Shown here piece by piece: positions 23,387 to 36,369 of a stretch of DNA of 64,000 nucleotides (its first letter is position 1; the number at the start of each line of letters is the position of its first letter). The stretch comes from Megascapheus bottae (lineage: Eukaryota > Chordata > Mammalia > Rodentia > Geomyidae): assembly GCA_024803745.1 (NCBI GenBank), contig JANJXV010000037.1:4787001-4851000 (forward strand). The letters run 5' to 3'. Below the pieces are notes generated by a model, which saw nothing but the letters and a program-made list of their open reading frames with translations, did no database searches and was not told the origin of the DNA. Position numbers and translations under genes: made by a program.

Positions 23387-26300
23387 GGATTATGGATGTT
23401 AGGGAGGTTACTTGCCACACTTAGATCAGCTGTCATACTTATCTTTTTTTTTTTTTTTTGCCAGTCCTGGGCTTGAGCTCCGGGCCTGAGCACTGTCCTT
23501 GGACTTTCTCAAGGCTAGAGCTTTACCACTTGAGCCTCAGCACCACTTCCAGCTTTTTTCTATGTATGTGGTACCGAGGAATCGAACTCGGGTCTTCATG
23601 CATGCTAGGCAAGCACTCTACCACTAGGCCAAACTCCTGGCCCTGTCATACTTATCTTGATGGCGAAAAGCACTTAACGAATCTGGGTAATACTGTGTGT
23701 CACTCAATGGCCAAACATAACGTGACAGTCATAGAAATGCAAACCTGGCAGTCGTCCCCAGCACCACCGGACTGATTCAACACATGTGACACATCACTCT
23801 GGCTACCACTTGAATGTCCAAGACGATGTTTAACAGGAACTTTGTTAAGAACATATGCACCTGGTGTCTGTGATTTGCCTATCACCTGCAAATACAAAAT
23901 AAACACACATGTGGGAATTGTATAAGTATGACCAAGAATGGTACAAATGGTACTACCCCGAGGAAAGAAAATTAGAACAGTGGTGCCTTCATTATCTGTA
24001 AGGTCTTACTTCTTTTATATGTCGTAAGAGCTAGAGTTTCAGAAGTTGTAGAGCATGTGCTTAACATATACAAAGCCCTGAGTTCAATTTCTAACACAAA
24101 AATAGAAAGTAATAAGATATCTCACCACAAAATGTATATAAATATATATGGTGCATATGTATATGTAGAGTGTGTATATATACTATGGATAGATATTTGA
24201 TATATATGTATCAATATTATATTTTATATATATATACACATACATAAAAAACTAAAATTTTTCTTGCTGTCTCCAATATATAATGCTTTGAAGACATGTT
24301 TTAACTGATAGTAGCTAATTATGAAGAACAGTGTGGAACATGCAATTCTGAGCTACATTAACAGAACATTTTAATAGTTCCATGGGTGATGGTATCACTC
24401 TTTCCTTCACTATTCACCCAACTTTAAACTTTTGATCTTCCTGCCCCAGTTCGTGAATGCTGGAATTACAGTCATGAGGCATCATTTCCAGCTTACTTTC
24501 TTTTCTTTAAATATGAATGCATTTAGTTTAAACATGGAAATACACAGGTGGAAATTAACATTATGATCACAATATTGGAACAGCTCTAATACATGTGGCA
24601 GTTGTCATTTCTTTCTTTATTCATTCCAATATTGGGCATCAGTAAAAAAATCAACAACAATCAAAATCCCACTTGTCAGCCACTGTGGTGGACCATAAAT
24701 ATGATGTTAAAGCACTTGAGATGCTGAGGCAAAAAGAATCTTAAATTCAGACCAGCCTAGGCTACACAGTGAGTTTTCATCTCTGGAAAAGGAAGAAAAT
24801 AACGGGTAAGGGGTAGAGAAGTCTTTATAATCCTCCAGTTTTCCTGGAGCTTTCATTACAAACTTTTTAGGGGAATGCTTGTTTTTGGTGGTACTGGGGT
24901 TTGAACACAAGACCCAGTATTAGCTACTACAGCCACACACCTAATCCTTTCCGCTTTGTTATTTTCCGGATAGGCTCTCATGCTATTAGCCTGGGCTAGC
25001 CTTGGACTTCAGTCTTCCTACTATGCCTCCTACACAGCATTATAGGCATGAGCCTGGCTTATTTGTTGAACTGAGATCTTTTTTCCTGGTCTGGAACCAG
25101 GACTTTCCTGATCTCTGCCTCTGGGGTAGGTAGGATTATAATCATGAGCCATCTAGCTTTTTCTCCAGGTTTTTTGTTGTTGTTGTTGCACAGGGACTTT
25201 TCTGCCCAGGCTGGTTTTGAACCATGATCCTGAGATATCAGCCTGAGTAGTTAGAATTACAGGCACGAGCCATCAAAAGCCAGCCCCAAATCAAAAGGAG
25301 CAAAAATTTTTCTACAGAGGAAAAAGCAAGACAAATGGGGCTTGAAACAAAGGAGAGTGAACTGAATGTATTACAAAACAAAGCAGTCCTAAATTCAGAA
25401 TGCAGTGGTAAACAGGACATATGCATCACATCAGAATTTTTTTTAATAAGCTTACAGATCCACAGGCCTCATATCTGGAGATATGATATCTACTCTGTAG
25501 ATGTGGCCCTCCATGTGATGCCTAGAAACCTGTACCTAAGTAAGTGATTATAATATAAAATAGCACCTCAGACTTTAGGGTAGGTAAAAACTGGGGTAGG
25601 GAGCTTTTTGAAACAGATTCTTGGGCCTCATCCATATAAATTCTGAATCAGAAGGATACAGCCAGGCCCAATAAGCTGCATTTCTAATCAGCTCCCAGGA
25701 GATCAGATGCTGGCTTGCAAATGGAGGTCATCAGTAGCTTTAAAGCAAACTACTCAAGAACTGCCAATTAAGAAACAGTGATCTGGAAAGCAGGATCAGA
25801 ACCTTTCATTCCTAATGAGCCAGATTACCTTCTGGATGCCTCCATGCACTGAGGAGGGAGGAGATTGCGTTGCCATCACCTGCTGGGAATGAAGATGCTG
25901 TGGTAGGTGATGGTGCTGCTGCGAGAGGTGACTCACTGTCTGCTGCTGTTGCAAAAGCAGCTGTGCTGGAGACTGCAGTGTTGGCTGCTCATTGTTTTCC
26001 CTATGCCACAAGACTCGAATGAACCTGTTGTTCAGAACTGCTTCTGTGCTGGAAATGGCTTTCCTGGCCTCCTCATTGGTAAGGTATTGGATGAGGGCTG
26101 CTTCTGGATCACCCTTAAAAGCCACCTTTAAAGAAAGTAATAGGGGAAAAAAGAAAACCAATAATTTGCAACAATAGAGAAGAATTATAATTATATATGG
26201 TCCACAATGATGCACAGAAGTATGCCCCCTTATCCAATTAGTTAAGTAAAGCCATAATATCCATGGGCTTTTAAGAATTAAAAGAAAGGGCTGATATGCA

Positions 26301-29300
26301 GCACAGTGGCAAAGCAAGTGCAAGCCTACCAAGTGCTTCCTAGGTTCAATCTCCAATACCCCCCAAAAGACCAAAAAACACAAAAAACAAAAAACAACAG
26401 TTTAAAAAAGATGTAAGGATTCTCAGGCAATACCCCCGCCCCAGGAAGACACAAGTACAAATTAACAAATTCAAGTATCTAAGTGGATGGCAAAATATAA
26501 TTTGATCTTGGACAATACATTATGCTGCTTAAAATTTTCAAAAAACAGATCCAACACTAACCAATTACTATTTCATAAGAGTATAGTAGTCAACGGACAA
26601 GATTACAATTTTTAAAAATCACACATAAAAAACTTCAGCCCCCTAGATAAGAAACAAGTGTATGGGGAGATAGGGGATGGGGGCCTGGAATCACTTGTTC
26701 AAAGACAGAATTATGAAAAAAAAAAAGTTCAGGAACTAATGCCAGGAGCTGGTAGCTCACAATTCTAATCTTAGTTACTATGGAGGCTGAAATCTGAGAA
26801 TCATGGTTTGAAGTCAGCTGGGGCAGAAAAGTCTCTGTACCTCTTTATCTCCAATTAATTGCTCAGAAAAAGCCAGAAGTAGCACTGCAGCTCATGTACT
26901 AGACTGTTACCCTTGAGTAAAAGCAGCTCATGGACAGTGCCCAAGCCCTGAGTTCAAGCCCAAAGACAGGAAATATATATATATGCAACTAGACCAGTGT
27001 CTTGCCAGGAAAGGGGCTATACAAAAGAACCAAATGAATTCAACTTAACAAGTCCATCATAAAGGTACATACACAGATATGAGTTTACAGCATTGAGCAG
27101 AACTGATTAGAAATACAGCTGACTCCCTAAATTAAGTAAGGTGAACTGACTTTCCAAGGTCTATAAAAACGTATGGATTCTCACTGGTACAGTCACATTT
27201 ACCTGGATATTAACAATAGTTCCAAATTTACTGAAATGTTCATTGAGCTTGGTAATGTTGTTCAATTCCTGAGGGATTTTTTTGACCTCTAATTTGGTGT
27301 TTGTATACTGATTCTTCCGCAAGAATCCTGGCTTACTCTGATTGTTATTCCCTTGCCTGGAAAAAAATATTTATAGACATTGGTTAATTCTCTTACCTTA
27401 CTGTTAAACAAAAGAAGCATTAGCAAAGAAGTTTTATGCCTTATGCCTTAGCATTTTTAGGAAATTACTGAGAAATTTCTATACCTTATTTTAACAGACA
27501 AATGAAAGGAAAAAAAATATGTGAATAATGAAATGTCACAAAAAGCAAGGATCCAATTACATTAACCATCACATTCACCTTTGTACAACTACTTAATAAA
27601 AAAATAATAAAAAGTCAAGACCCTGATTAAAATGAACTGTACAACTTCTGTAGAGGGATGCAATGGAAAAACTGGGAGAGAAGGGGTAACTTTGTCCAAA
27701 AGAGAAGTGTACTTTAAAAAAAATTTTTTTTTGCCAGTCCAGGGCCTTCAACTTAGGTCCTGAGCACTGTCCTTGGGCTTTCTCAATGCTAGAGCTCTAC
27801 CACTTGAGTCACAGCACCATTTCCAGCATTTTTTCTACATATCTGGTACTGAGGAATCAAACTCGGTTTTCATGCATGGTAGACAAGCAGTCTACCACTA
27901 AGCCACACTCCCGGCCCCGAGAAACGTACTTTTTACCTGACTTGTAATCCCTTTATAACAAATTACTTTTTTATTTTTTTTTTAATTTTTATTTTTTGCC
28001 AGTCCTGGGCTTGAGCTCAGGGCCTGAGCACTGTCCTTGGACTTTCTCAAGGCTAGAGCTCTACCACTTGAGCCTCAGCACCACTTCAGGCTTTCTTCTA
28101 GGTATGTGATACCGAGGAATCAAACTGGGGTCTTTGTGCATGCTAGGCAAGCACTCTACCACTAAGCCAAACTCCTGGCCCAACATTTTTAATTAAAAAA
28201 AAAAAAAAACAACTGTCAAAAAAGAAAAATCTAGGCCAGAAGTGTGGCCTACTGGTAGAGTGCTCGCTTAGCATACACGAAGCTCTGGGTTCGATTCCTT
28301 AGTACCATATATGTACAGAAAACACCAGATCTGGTGCTGTGGGTCAAGTGTCAGAATACTAACCTTGACAAAGCCCAAGGATAGTGCCCAGGTCCTGAGT
28401 CCAAGCCCCAGGACTGGCAAAAGAAAGAGAAAAAAGAATAGAAAAAGAAAAATCTAGGGCTGGGAGTATGGCCTAGTGGTAGAATGCTTCTCTATTATGC
28501 ACAAAGCTTTGGGTTCAATTCCTCTGTACCACAGAAACAGAAAAGGGAAGAAGTGCTGTAGAGCCTTGAAAAAGTTCAAGGATAGTGCCATAGCCCTGAG
28601 TTCAAGCCCCAGGACTGGCAAAAAAAAAAAGGAAATAAAAAATGAATCTAATGGTAAATTGAAAAGAAAACCACATTTTTACTGATGTACTTTTTAACTT
28701 CTGTAAGAGTAGAAAACATTTTTCTTCTCTATTGATTTCAAGTCTCTAAGATTTTTTAATTTTACTCATTACTTTTTTAGTATTTTACTTTACTTAGTAC
28801 TTTACTTATTAGGGGCTCCTGCTTGCCAGCATGTACTCCACCACTTAAACCATATCCCCAGCCCTTCAATAATTTTTAATATTTGGTTAGGTATACAATT
28901 ACGTCAGTAATATTATAAATATTTACACTGAACAGTCTATTGGCTTTTCAATTTTTAGAACATTCAGAAGTTTGCTCAAATCATAATTCTGAGTCCTTAA
29001 ATCATTAATAATAACCTAATTTTAACAATTTTACAAAGAAAATACAAACAAAAAAAAGAAAAAGAACAATATTCTAAATCAGAAAATTATCTTACTTTCC
29101 CAGCCACGGTTTCTTTGTGAGTGGTCCTTCCAAACCACTCATAGCTCTTTTCCGGCTATCGGGCTCAAGAACTACTCTGGTTATGTTGCTATTCATTGAA
29201 ACAGGAACTGGAGGTTCAGTCTGGATGACAATATTAGCAGCTGTTGAAAACAAGAATTCACATTACTGGCATTCAGGGGAACTTTAAATGATTGAACTAT

Positions 29301-29819
29301 TTAGTCCAAAAGCTAAAAAGTACAGTGACTAGCACTCAATTACTACCATTTCCTTTTTTAGAAATACCTAACAGCAAGAATATAAACAAATGCTTCCCTT
29401 TCATTAGAAAAAAAGATAATAATCCATGTCTAAAAATCAAAGGCAACTCAATAATTAAAATAGATCATCACTGGATGCAAAAAAAAATCTTAGAAAAAGT
29501 TGTTGGCAAAGTAACACATGCCACAAATAGTTACTTTTACATGGAGATAAAAAAAAAAAAAACAAAAAAACAATTACCAGCTGGGTGCAGTGGCTCACGC
29601 CTATAATCCTAGCTACTCAGGAAGCTGAGATCTGCCAGCTCAGACAGACTCTAATCTCCAATTAATCACTAGAAAATGGGAAGTGGGGCTGTGGCTCCAG
29701 AGGTAGGGGCGTAGTCTTGTGCCAAGGAGCTCAGGGACAACACCCAGGCCCAGGAGTTGTATGGTAGCCTTGACCTGAAGAGCTCAGAGACAGCACCCAG
29801 GCCCAGACTTCACGCCCCA

Positions 29820-29873
<54 letters not shown>

Positions 29874-32800
29874 CAAAAACGAAATTACCGTCTCATGTTG
29901 TTGTTATTATTATTGTTATTATTATTTTTACGGTACTTGGTTTTGACTTCAAGACCACACATTTAATAGGCAGGCACTTTACCACTTGAACCATGTCTAA
30001 CCCAGAGTTTTGATAGACAAAAAGATATGAGAGGGGCCGGGAGTTTGGCCTAGTGGTTAAAGTGCTTGCCTAGCATGCATGAAGACCCGGGTTCGATTCC
30101 TCGGTACCACATACATAGAAAAAAGTCGGAAGTGGTGCTGAGGCTCAAGTGGTAGAGCTCTAGCCTTGAGAAAGTCCAAGGACAGTGCTCAGGCCCTGAG
30201 CTCAAGCCCAGGACTGGCAAAAAAAAAAAAAAAGATATGAGATACCAGCATCCAGCCAAAAGCTTCTGGAACAATGATCCAAATATCAAAGGAAGCCTGT
30301 AGTATAAAACGATCATCAGGGCTGGGGAATGTAGCTTAGTGGTAGAGCTAAGACCCAGCACCCCCAACAAAGGAGGTGGAGGTGTCCCTGCTCCCACCTG
30401 CCCAACAGCCTCTTCTCTCAGGCCACTGCAACTGGAGACTGGGGGGCGCTAAGACCCTGCCTTCCAACAGTGGGTGGGGGTGTGCATGAGTCGGAGAGCC
30501 AGCATCTGAACCAAACCTAAGTGGGGCGCCCTCCTGCTGGGAGCCTCTGGCAAGCCTGCACCAAGCCCTCCCCCGGATTCACAGAAAGACTCTGAGCCTA
30601 AGTGGCCCGGTACTTCTCTGGCCCTGTACTTCTCTGAAACACAACAGGGAACACAAAAGGGCAGACCAGAAATTGCTGAGGTCACACTCAGAGAGCCAGA
30701 AAGATTCGAAGCCCACTTCCTTGGCTGGGCTGGGCCCCGCCCCTGGGAACAGGGAGGAAGCTAGCCAGGCTGGTTTAGCTGAGAACTCCTGGAAACTCCC
30801 AAACCCCAGGCCCATGGCTCTAGCCATCTGCCATGCTAGCTGAGACCTAATTGCGCAACTTCAACTTACAGCCTACTGTGGGGCCACTGGTTGGGCTGAG
30901 AGCTAGCAGTGCAGCAGCACACAGCCTCTGGGAACCAGTGGACACACCCAGTCAGCAGCGGAGAATCACACATATACACCCAGAACCACCAGTCAAAAAC
31001 CCAGTAAAGCCCAGGAGTTTGGCCTAGTGGTAGAGTGCTTGCCTAGCATGCACGAAGACCTGGGTTCGATTCCTCCATACCACATACATAGAAAAATAGC
31101 CAGAAATGGTGCTGGGGCTGAAGTGGTAGAGCTCTAGCCTTGAGAAAGTCCAAGGACAGTGCTCAGGCCCTGAGCTCAAGCCCAGGACTGGCAAAAAAAA
31201 AAAAAAAAAGGAAAGATCACCACCTACCGACCACAGAATGAACCTACGACAGTCTCAACTAAAATGCGGCAGAAATCACAGAAGCAAATCATGAAATATA
31301 TAATCAAAAGTCCAACACAAAGCCCTGAAGGAAACAAGAGTGAAGGGACGAGAGAGATGTCACCATCCCAAGAAATGACACCTGAAGAGACAAGAAACAT
31401 GACTCTATTCAAGGAGATGACTGTGGACATAACTAAAGAGATTAAAGCAGAATTCCAAAAACAGTTCCAGAAACACAAGCAGATAATTACCAAGCAGATA
31501 ATTACCTTGTGGTAGAACGCTTGCCTAGCATGCATGAAGACCTGGGTTCATTTCTCAGTAACACATACATAGAAAAAACGGTGGAAGTGGTCTGTGGCTC
31601 AAGTGGTAAAGCTCTAGCCTTGAGAAAACCCAATGACAGTGCTCAGGCCCTGAGTTCAAGACCCAGGACTGGCAAAAAAATAAAAATTAAAAAAGATAAA
31701 TATTAAAAAATTATATATCCCTAGAAGAAAAGATTAATACCCTCAGAGCAGACATGATCAGCTCAGTGCCCACAATGCAAACAAAAATGGAAGCATTAAG
31801 TAATAGATTGAATGAGATGGAGAACAGGACATCAGGAACTGAAGATAAAACCCAAGAGTTGGAACAGAGAATCATCGGTCTGTAGAAATCAGTCAGAATT
31901 CATCAAAGAGAACTCCAGGACCTGGCAGACACAGCCAAGAAATCTAATCTTCGTGTAATAGGGATCAATGAAGGGAAGGAGTTTCTTAATAAAGGAATGC
32001 AACCCTTATTCACCAAAATCATAGAAGATAACTCCCCCAGCCTCAAAAGGGAAAGTACATTATTGAAGGCTTCAGAACTCCAAGCAGGCAAGATTCTAGT
32101 AGGAACTCATCTAGACATATCATAGTAAAAACATTAGATCCAAATACTACAGAGCTGAACTTAAATGCCGCAAAACAAATAAAGAGCTACTACAATGGGG
32201 GAAAAAAGAGAATAACTGCAGACCTCTCCACGCAAACCCTAAATGCAAGAAAAGCTTGGAAAAGTATCATTCATGCCCTGAAAATCAACAACTGCCAACC
32301 CAAACTGATATATCCATTTATATTTTAGGAAGAAACAAGAATATTTCATCCCAAAGAGAAACTATATGAATACATGCACACTAAACCAGCACTACAAAAA
32401 AATATTAAATAATCAAGAACAAACTGCTGAACAGTAAGAACCCCCATCAAGAAGCAATCACCTATAAATCACTAAACACAAAATAGAAAAAAAAGAGAAA
32501 GAAACTCAGAAGTAAAAATAATGACAAAGGACATTAACCCTTTCTCCATAATTTCCCTAAATGTGAACAGGCTGAACAATCCAATCAAGACACAGAACAG
32601 CAGACTGGATTAAGAAACAAGACCCATCCATATGTTGCCTCCAAGAGACACACCTCGCTGCCAAAGACAGAAACAAACTCCAAGTAAAAGGATAGAAAAG
32701 AATTTCCCACTCTAACACACTGTGCAAAAAAAAGCAGGAGTAGCAATCTTAATCTCTGACAAAATTAACTTCTCAGTAAAATCAGTACATAAAGATAAAG

Positions 32801-35800
32801 ATGTCCACCACATATTAGTAAAGTGTACAACCCATACCCAGAATATTACAGTTATAAACATTTACTCCCCCAACAAGGGAGCACCCAAATTTGTCAAGCA
32901 AACTGTCTTAGAATTACAGAACAAGATAGACTCAAACACAGTTATAGTGGGAGACTTCAATATGCTACTCTCACCAAATGACAGGTCAACTCAACAAAAG
33001 ATAAGCAAAGACACCATCAACTTAAACCACACCATAGCCCAGCTGGGCTTAACAGATATACACAGTCTTTATACAATTTTCTCAGCAGCACATGGAACAC
33101 ACTCCAAAATAGATCATATAATAGTTCATACAGAAAACTTAAGCAGATACAAGAGGACTGATATAATCCCATGCATTCTATCAGACCACAGTGGAGTCAG
33201 ACCAGTTCTAAACAACACGGTAAAAGGTAAAAAAACATTCAAACATTTGCAGGCTGAACAACACACTTCGGAATAACTCCTGGGTTACAGAACAAATCAA
33301 AGAAGAAATTCAAAACTTTCTTGAATGTAAAGACAATCAAGATACATCACAAAGGAACTTATGAGACACAGCAAAGGCAGTTCTCAGGGGCAAATTTATT
33401 GCCCTAGGAGCCCATATTAAAAAGACAGAAGAAGAACATGTAAATAACCTTAAAAAAAACCTGAAACACCTAGAGGAGCAAGAAAAAGTTAATTCTAAAA
33501 CAACTAAAAGGACAGAAATAGCAAAAATAAAATCAGAAATATCAGAGATTGAAATAAGATCCACTATACATAAAATTAATAAATCAAAAAGTTGGTTCTT
33601 TGAAAGAGTCAACAAAATTGACAGACCCTGACAAGATTAATCAAAAAAAGGAGAGGGGAGACTCAAACAAGATTAGAGACCCCCACAGGAACAATCACGA
33701 CCGATATCCAAGAAATTCAGTCCATTATGAATAAGTACTACCAGGGCCTATATTCAAAGAAACAAAAAAATCTGGAAGAAATGGATGACTTCTTAAATAA
33801 ATATAGGCGACCTGCATTGAAAAATGATAAAGTAAACAAACTGAACAAACCAGTTTCATCCAAGGAAATAGCAGAAGCAATCAGGGAAATGCCAACCAAA
33901 AAGAGCCCAGGTCCAGACGGTTTCACTGCGGAATTCTACAAGACTTTTAAAGATGAAGTAACACCTATACTCTTGAAACTCTTCTGAGAAATAGAACCAA
34001 TAAAAACTCATTTTATGAAGCTAATGTTACACTCATTCCCAAACGAAGGAAAGACCCAACAAAAAAAAAGAGAACTGGCCGGGAGTTTGGCCTAGTGGTT
34101 AAAGTGCTTGCCTAGCATGCATGAAGACCCAGGTTCGATTCCTCGGTACCACATACATAGAAAAAAGCTGGAAGTGGTGCGGAGGCTCAAGTTGTAGAGC
34201 TCTAGCCTTGAGAAAGTCCAAAGACAGTGCTCAGGCCCTGAGCTCAAGCCCAGGACTGGCAAAAAAAAAAAAAGAACTAAAGACCTATCTCCCTAATGAA
34301 CACAGACACAAAACTCCTCAATAAAATACTAGGCAACAGAATCCAGAAATAAATTTTAAAAGTTATACACTACGATCAAGTAGGCTTCATCCCACAGATG
34401 CAAGGCTGGTTTAACATTCGCAAATCAATCAATGTAATTCATCATATCAATAGATCTAAGGAAAAGAATCATATGATGATTTCTCTGGATGCAGAGAAGG
34501 CATTTGACAAAATACAACATCCATTCATGTTGAAAGTACTAGAAAAAATAGGAATGATTAAATGATTAAAGCCATATATGAAAAACCTACAGCCATATTA
34601 TACTAAATGGAGAAAGACTGGAGCCATTTACCTTAAAATCAGGAAGTAGACAGGGATGCCCACTCTCTCCACTTCTCTTCAATATAGTGCTACAACCATT
34701 AGCCAGAGCAATAAGGCAAGAGAAGGACATCAAAGGGATCCACATAGGGAAAGAAGAAATTAAACTATCCCTATTTGCAGATGACATGATCCTCTACCTA
34801 AGTGACTCAATAAGCTCCACTCCCAAACACCTAGAATAAATCACTTTAGCAAAGTGGCAGGATACAAAAGTAACCTGCAAGTCAGTAGCTTTCTTGTATG
34901 CCAACAATACACAAACAGAAGGACAAATCAAGAAAAAAATCCCATTTGCAATAGCCCCCAAAAGAATAAAATACTTAGGATTTAACCAAAGACGTAAAGG
35001 AATTATTTAATGAAAACTATAAAAGCCTAACAAAAGAAATTAAAGAGGACATCAGGAAATGGAAAGACAACCCATGTTCATGGGTAGGGAGAACCAATAT
35101 AGTGAAAATGGCCATACTGCCAAAATTGATACACAAATTCAATGCAATCCCCATCAAAACCCCAGACATTCTTTACTGAAATAGAAGATACAATCCAAAG
35201 GTTCATATGGAACAAGAAAAGACCTAGAATAGCCAAAACAATTCTAGGCAAAAAGAGCAATGCAGGTGGTATTACTATACTAGACTTCAAACTCTACTAT
35301 AGAGCCATAATAACAAAAACCACTTGGTATTGGCACAAAAACAGACCAGAAGATCAGTGAAACAAACAGAAGACTCAGAAATAGAACCACATACCTATAG
35401 TCAACTTGTATTTGACAAAGGAGCCAAAGATATATAGTGGAACAAACACAGTCTACTCAATTATTGCTGCTGGCAAAACTGGGCAGCCACATGCAGAAAA
35501 CTAAAAATTGACCCTAGCCTTTCACCATGCACAAGCATTAACACAAAGTGGATCAAAGACCGCAATGTCAGACCAGAAACCGTGAAACTGCTACATGATA
35601 GAGTAGGAGAGACACTGGAACTCATAGGCACAGGCAAAAACTTCCTGAACAGAATCCCAGGGTCACAACAGATTGGAGAGAGATTCAATAAATGGGCCTA
35701 CCTAAAAATAAAAAGGTTCTGCACAGATAAAAGCATAGCCACAAAAAGTAGAGAGACAGCCAACCCAACTGGGAAAAGATATTTACCAATAATACATCTG

Positions 35801-36329
35801 ACAAATGCTTAATATCCAGTATCTACAGGGAACTCAAGAAACTAATTCCCCTCCCAAACCCAACAAACCATTCACTAAATGGGCAAGGGAACTAAAGAGA
35901 GACTTATCAGAAGAAGAGATTAAAATGGCAGAAAAGCATATGAGAACATGTTCATCATCCATGGTCATAAAGGAAATGCAAATAAAAACAACCCTAAGAT
36001 ACCACCTTACCCCAACAAGAATGGCCAAGATTTGGAACTCAGACAATGACAGATGCTGGCAGGGTTGTAAGGAAAAAAGGAACCCTACTGCACTGCTGGT
36101 GGGATTGTAGGCTAGTTCAGCCACTCTAGAGAGCAGTGTGGAGGTTTCCTAAAGAACTGAAAATTGATCTTCCCTATGATCCCGCCATACCACTCCTGGG
36201 CATCTATCCTGAACATCACAACCCAAGATATGATAAGGACACCTGTTTATCTCTGCACTATTCACAATAGCCAGGTGATGGAAACAATCCAGATGCCCTA
36301 CTGCAGATGAATGGATACAGAAAATGTGG

Positions 36330-36369
<40 letters not shown>

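Noticed and set aside
30449..30827. Overlapping minus-strand open frames in GC-rich sequence
   Set aside because: They lie opposite the L1 5' UTR, share no homology I know and lack splice support.
32722..33276. 184-codon open frame as a functional nuclease gene
   Set aside because: It is the endonuclease part of a dead L1 ORF2 with upstream stops and downstream frameshifts.
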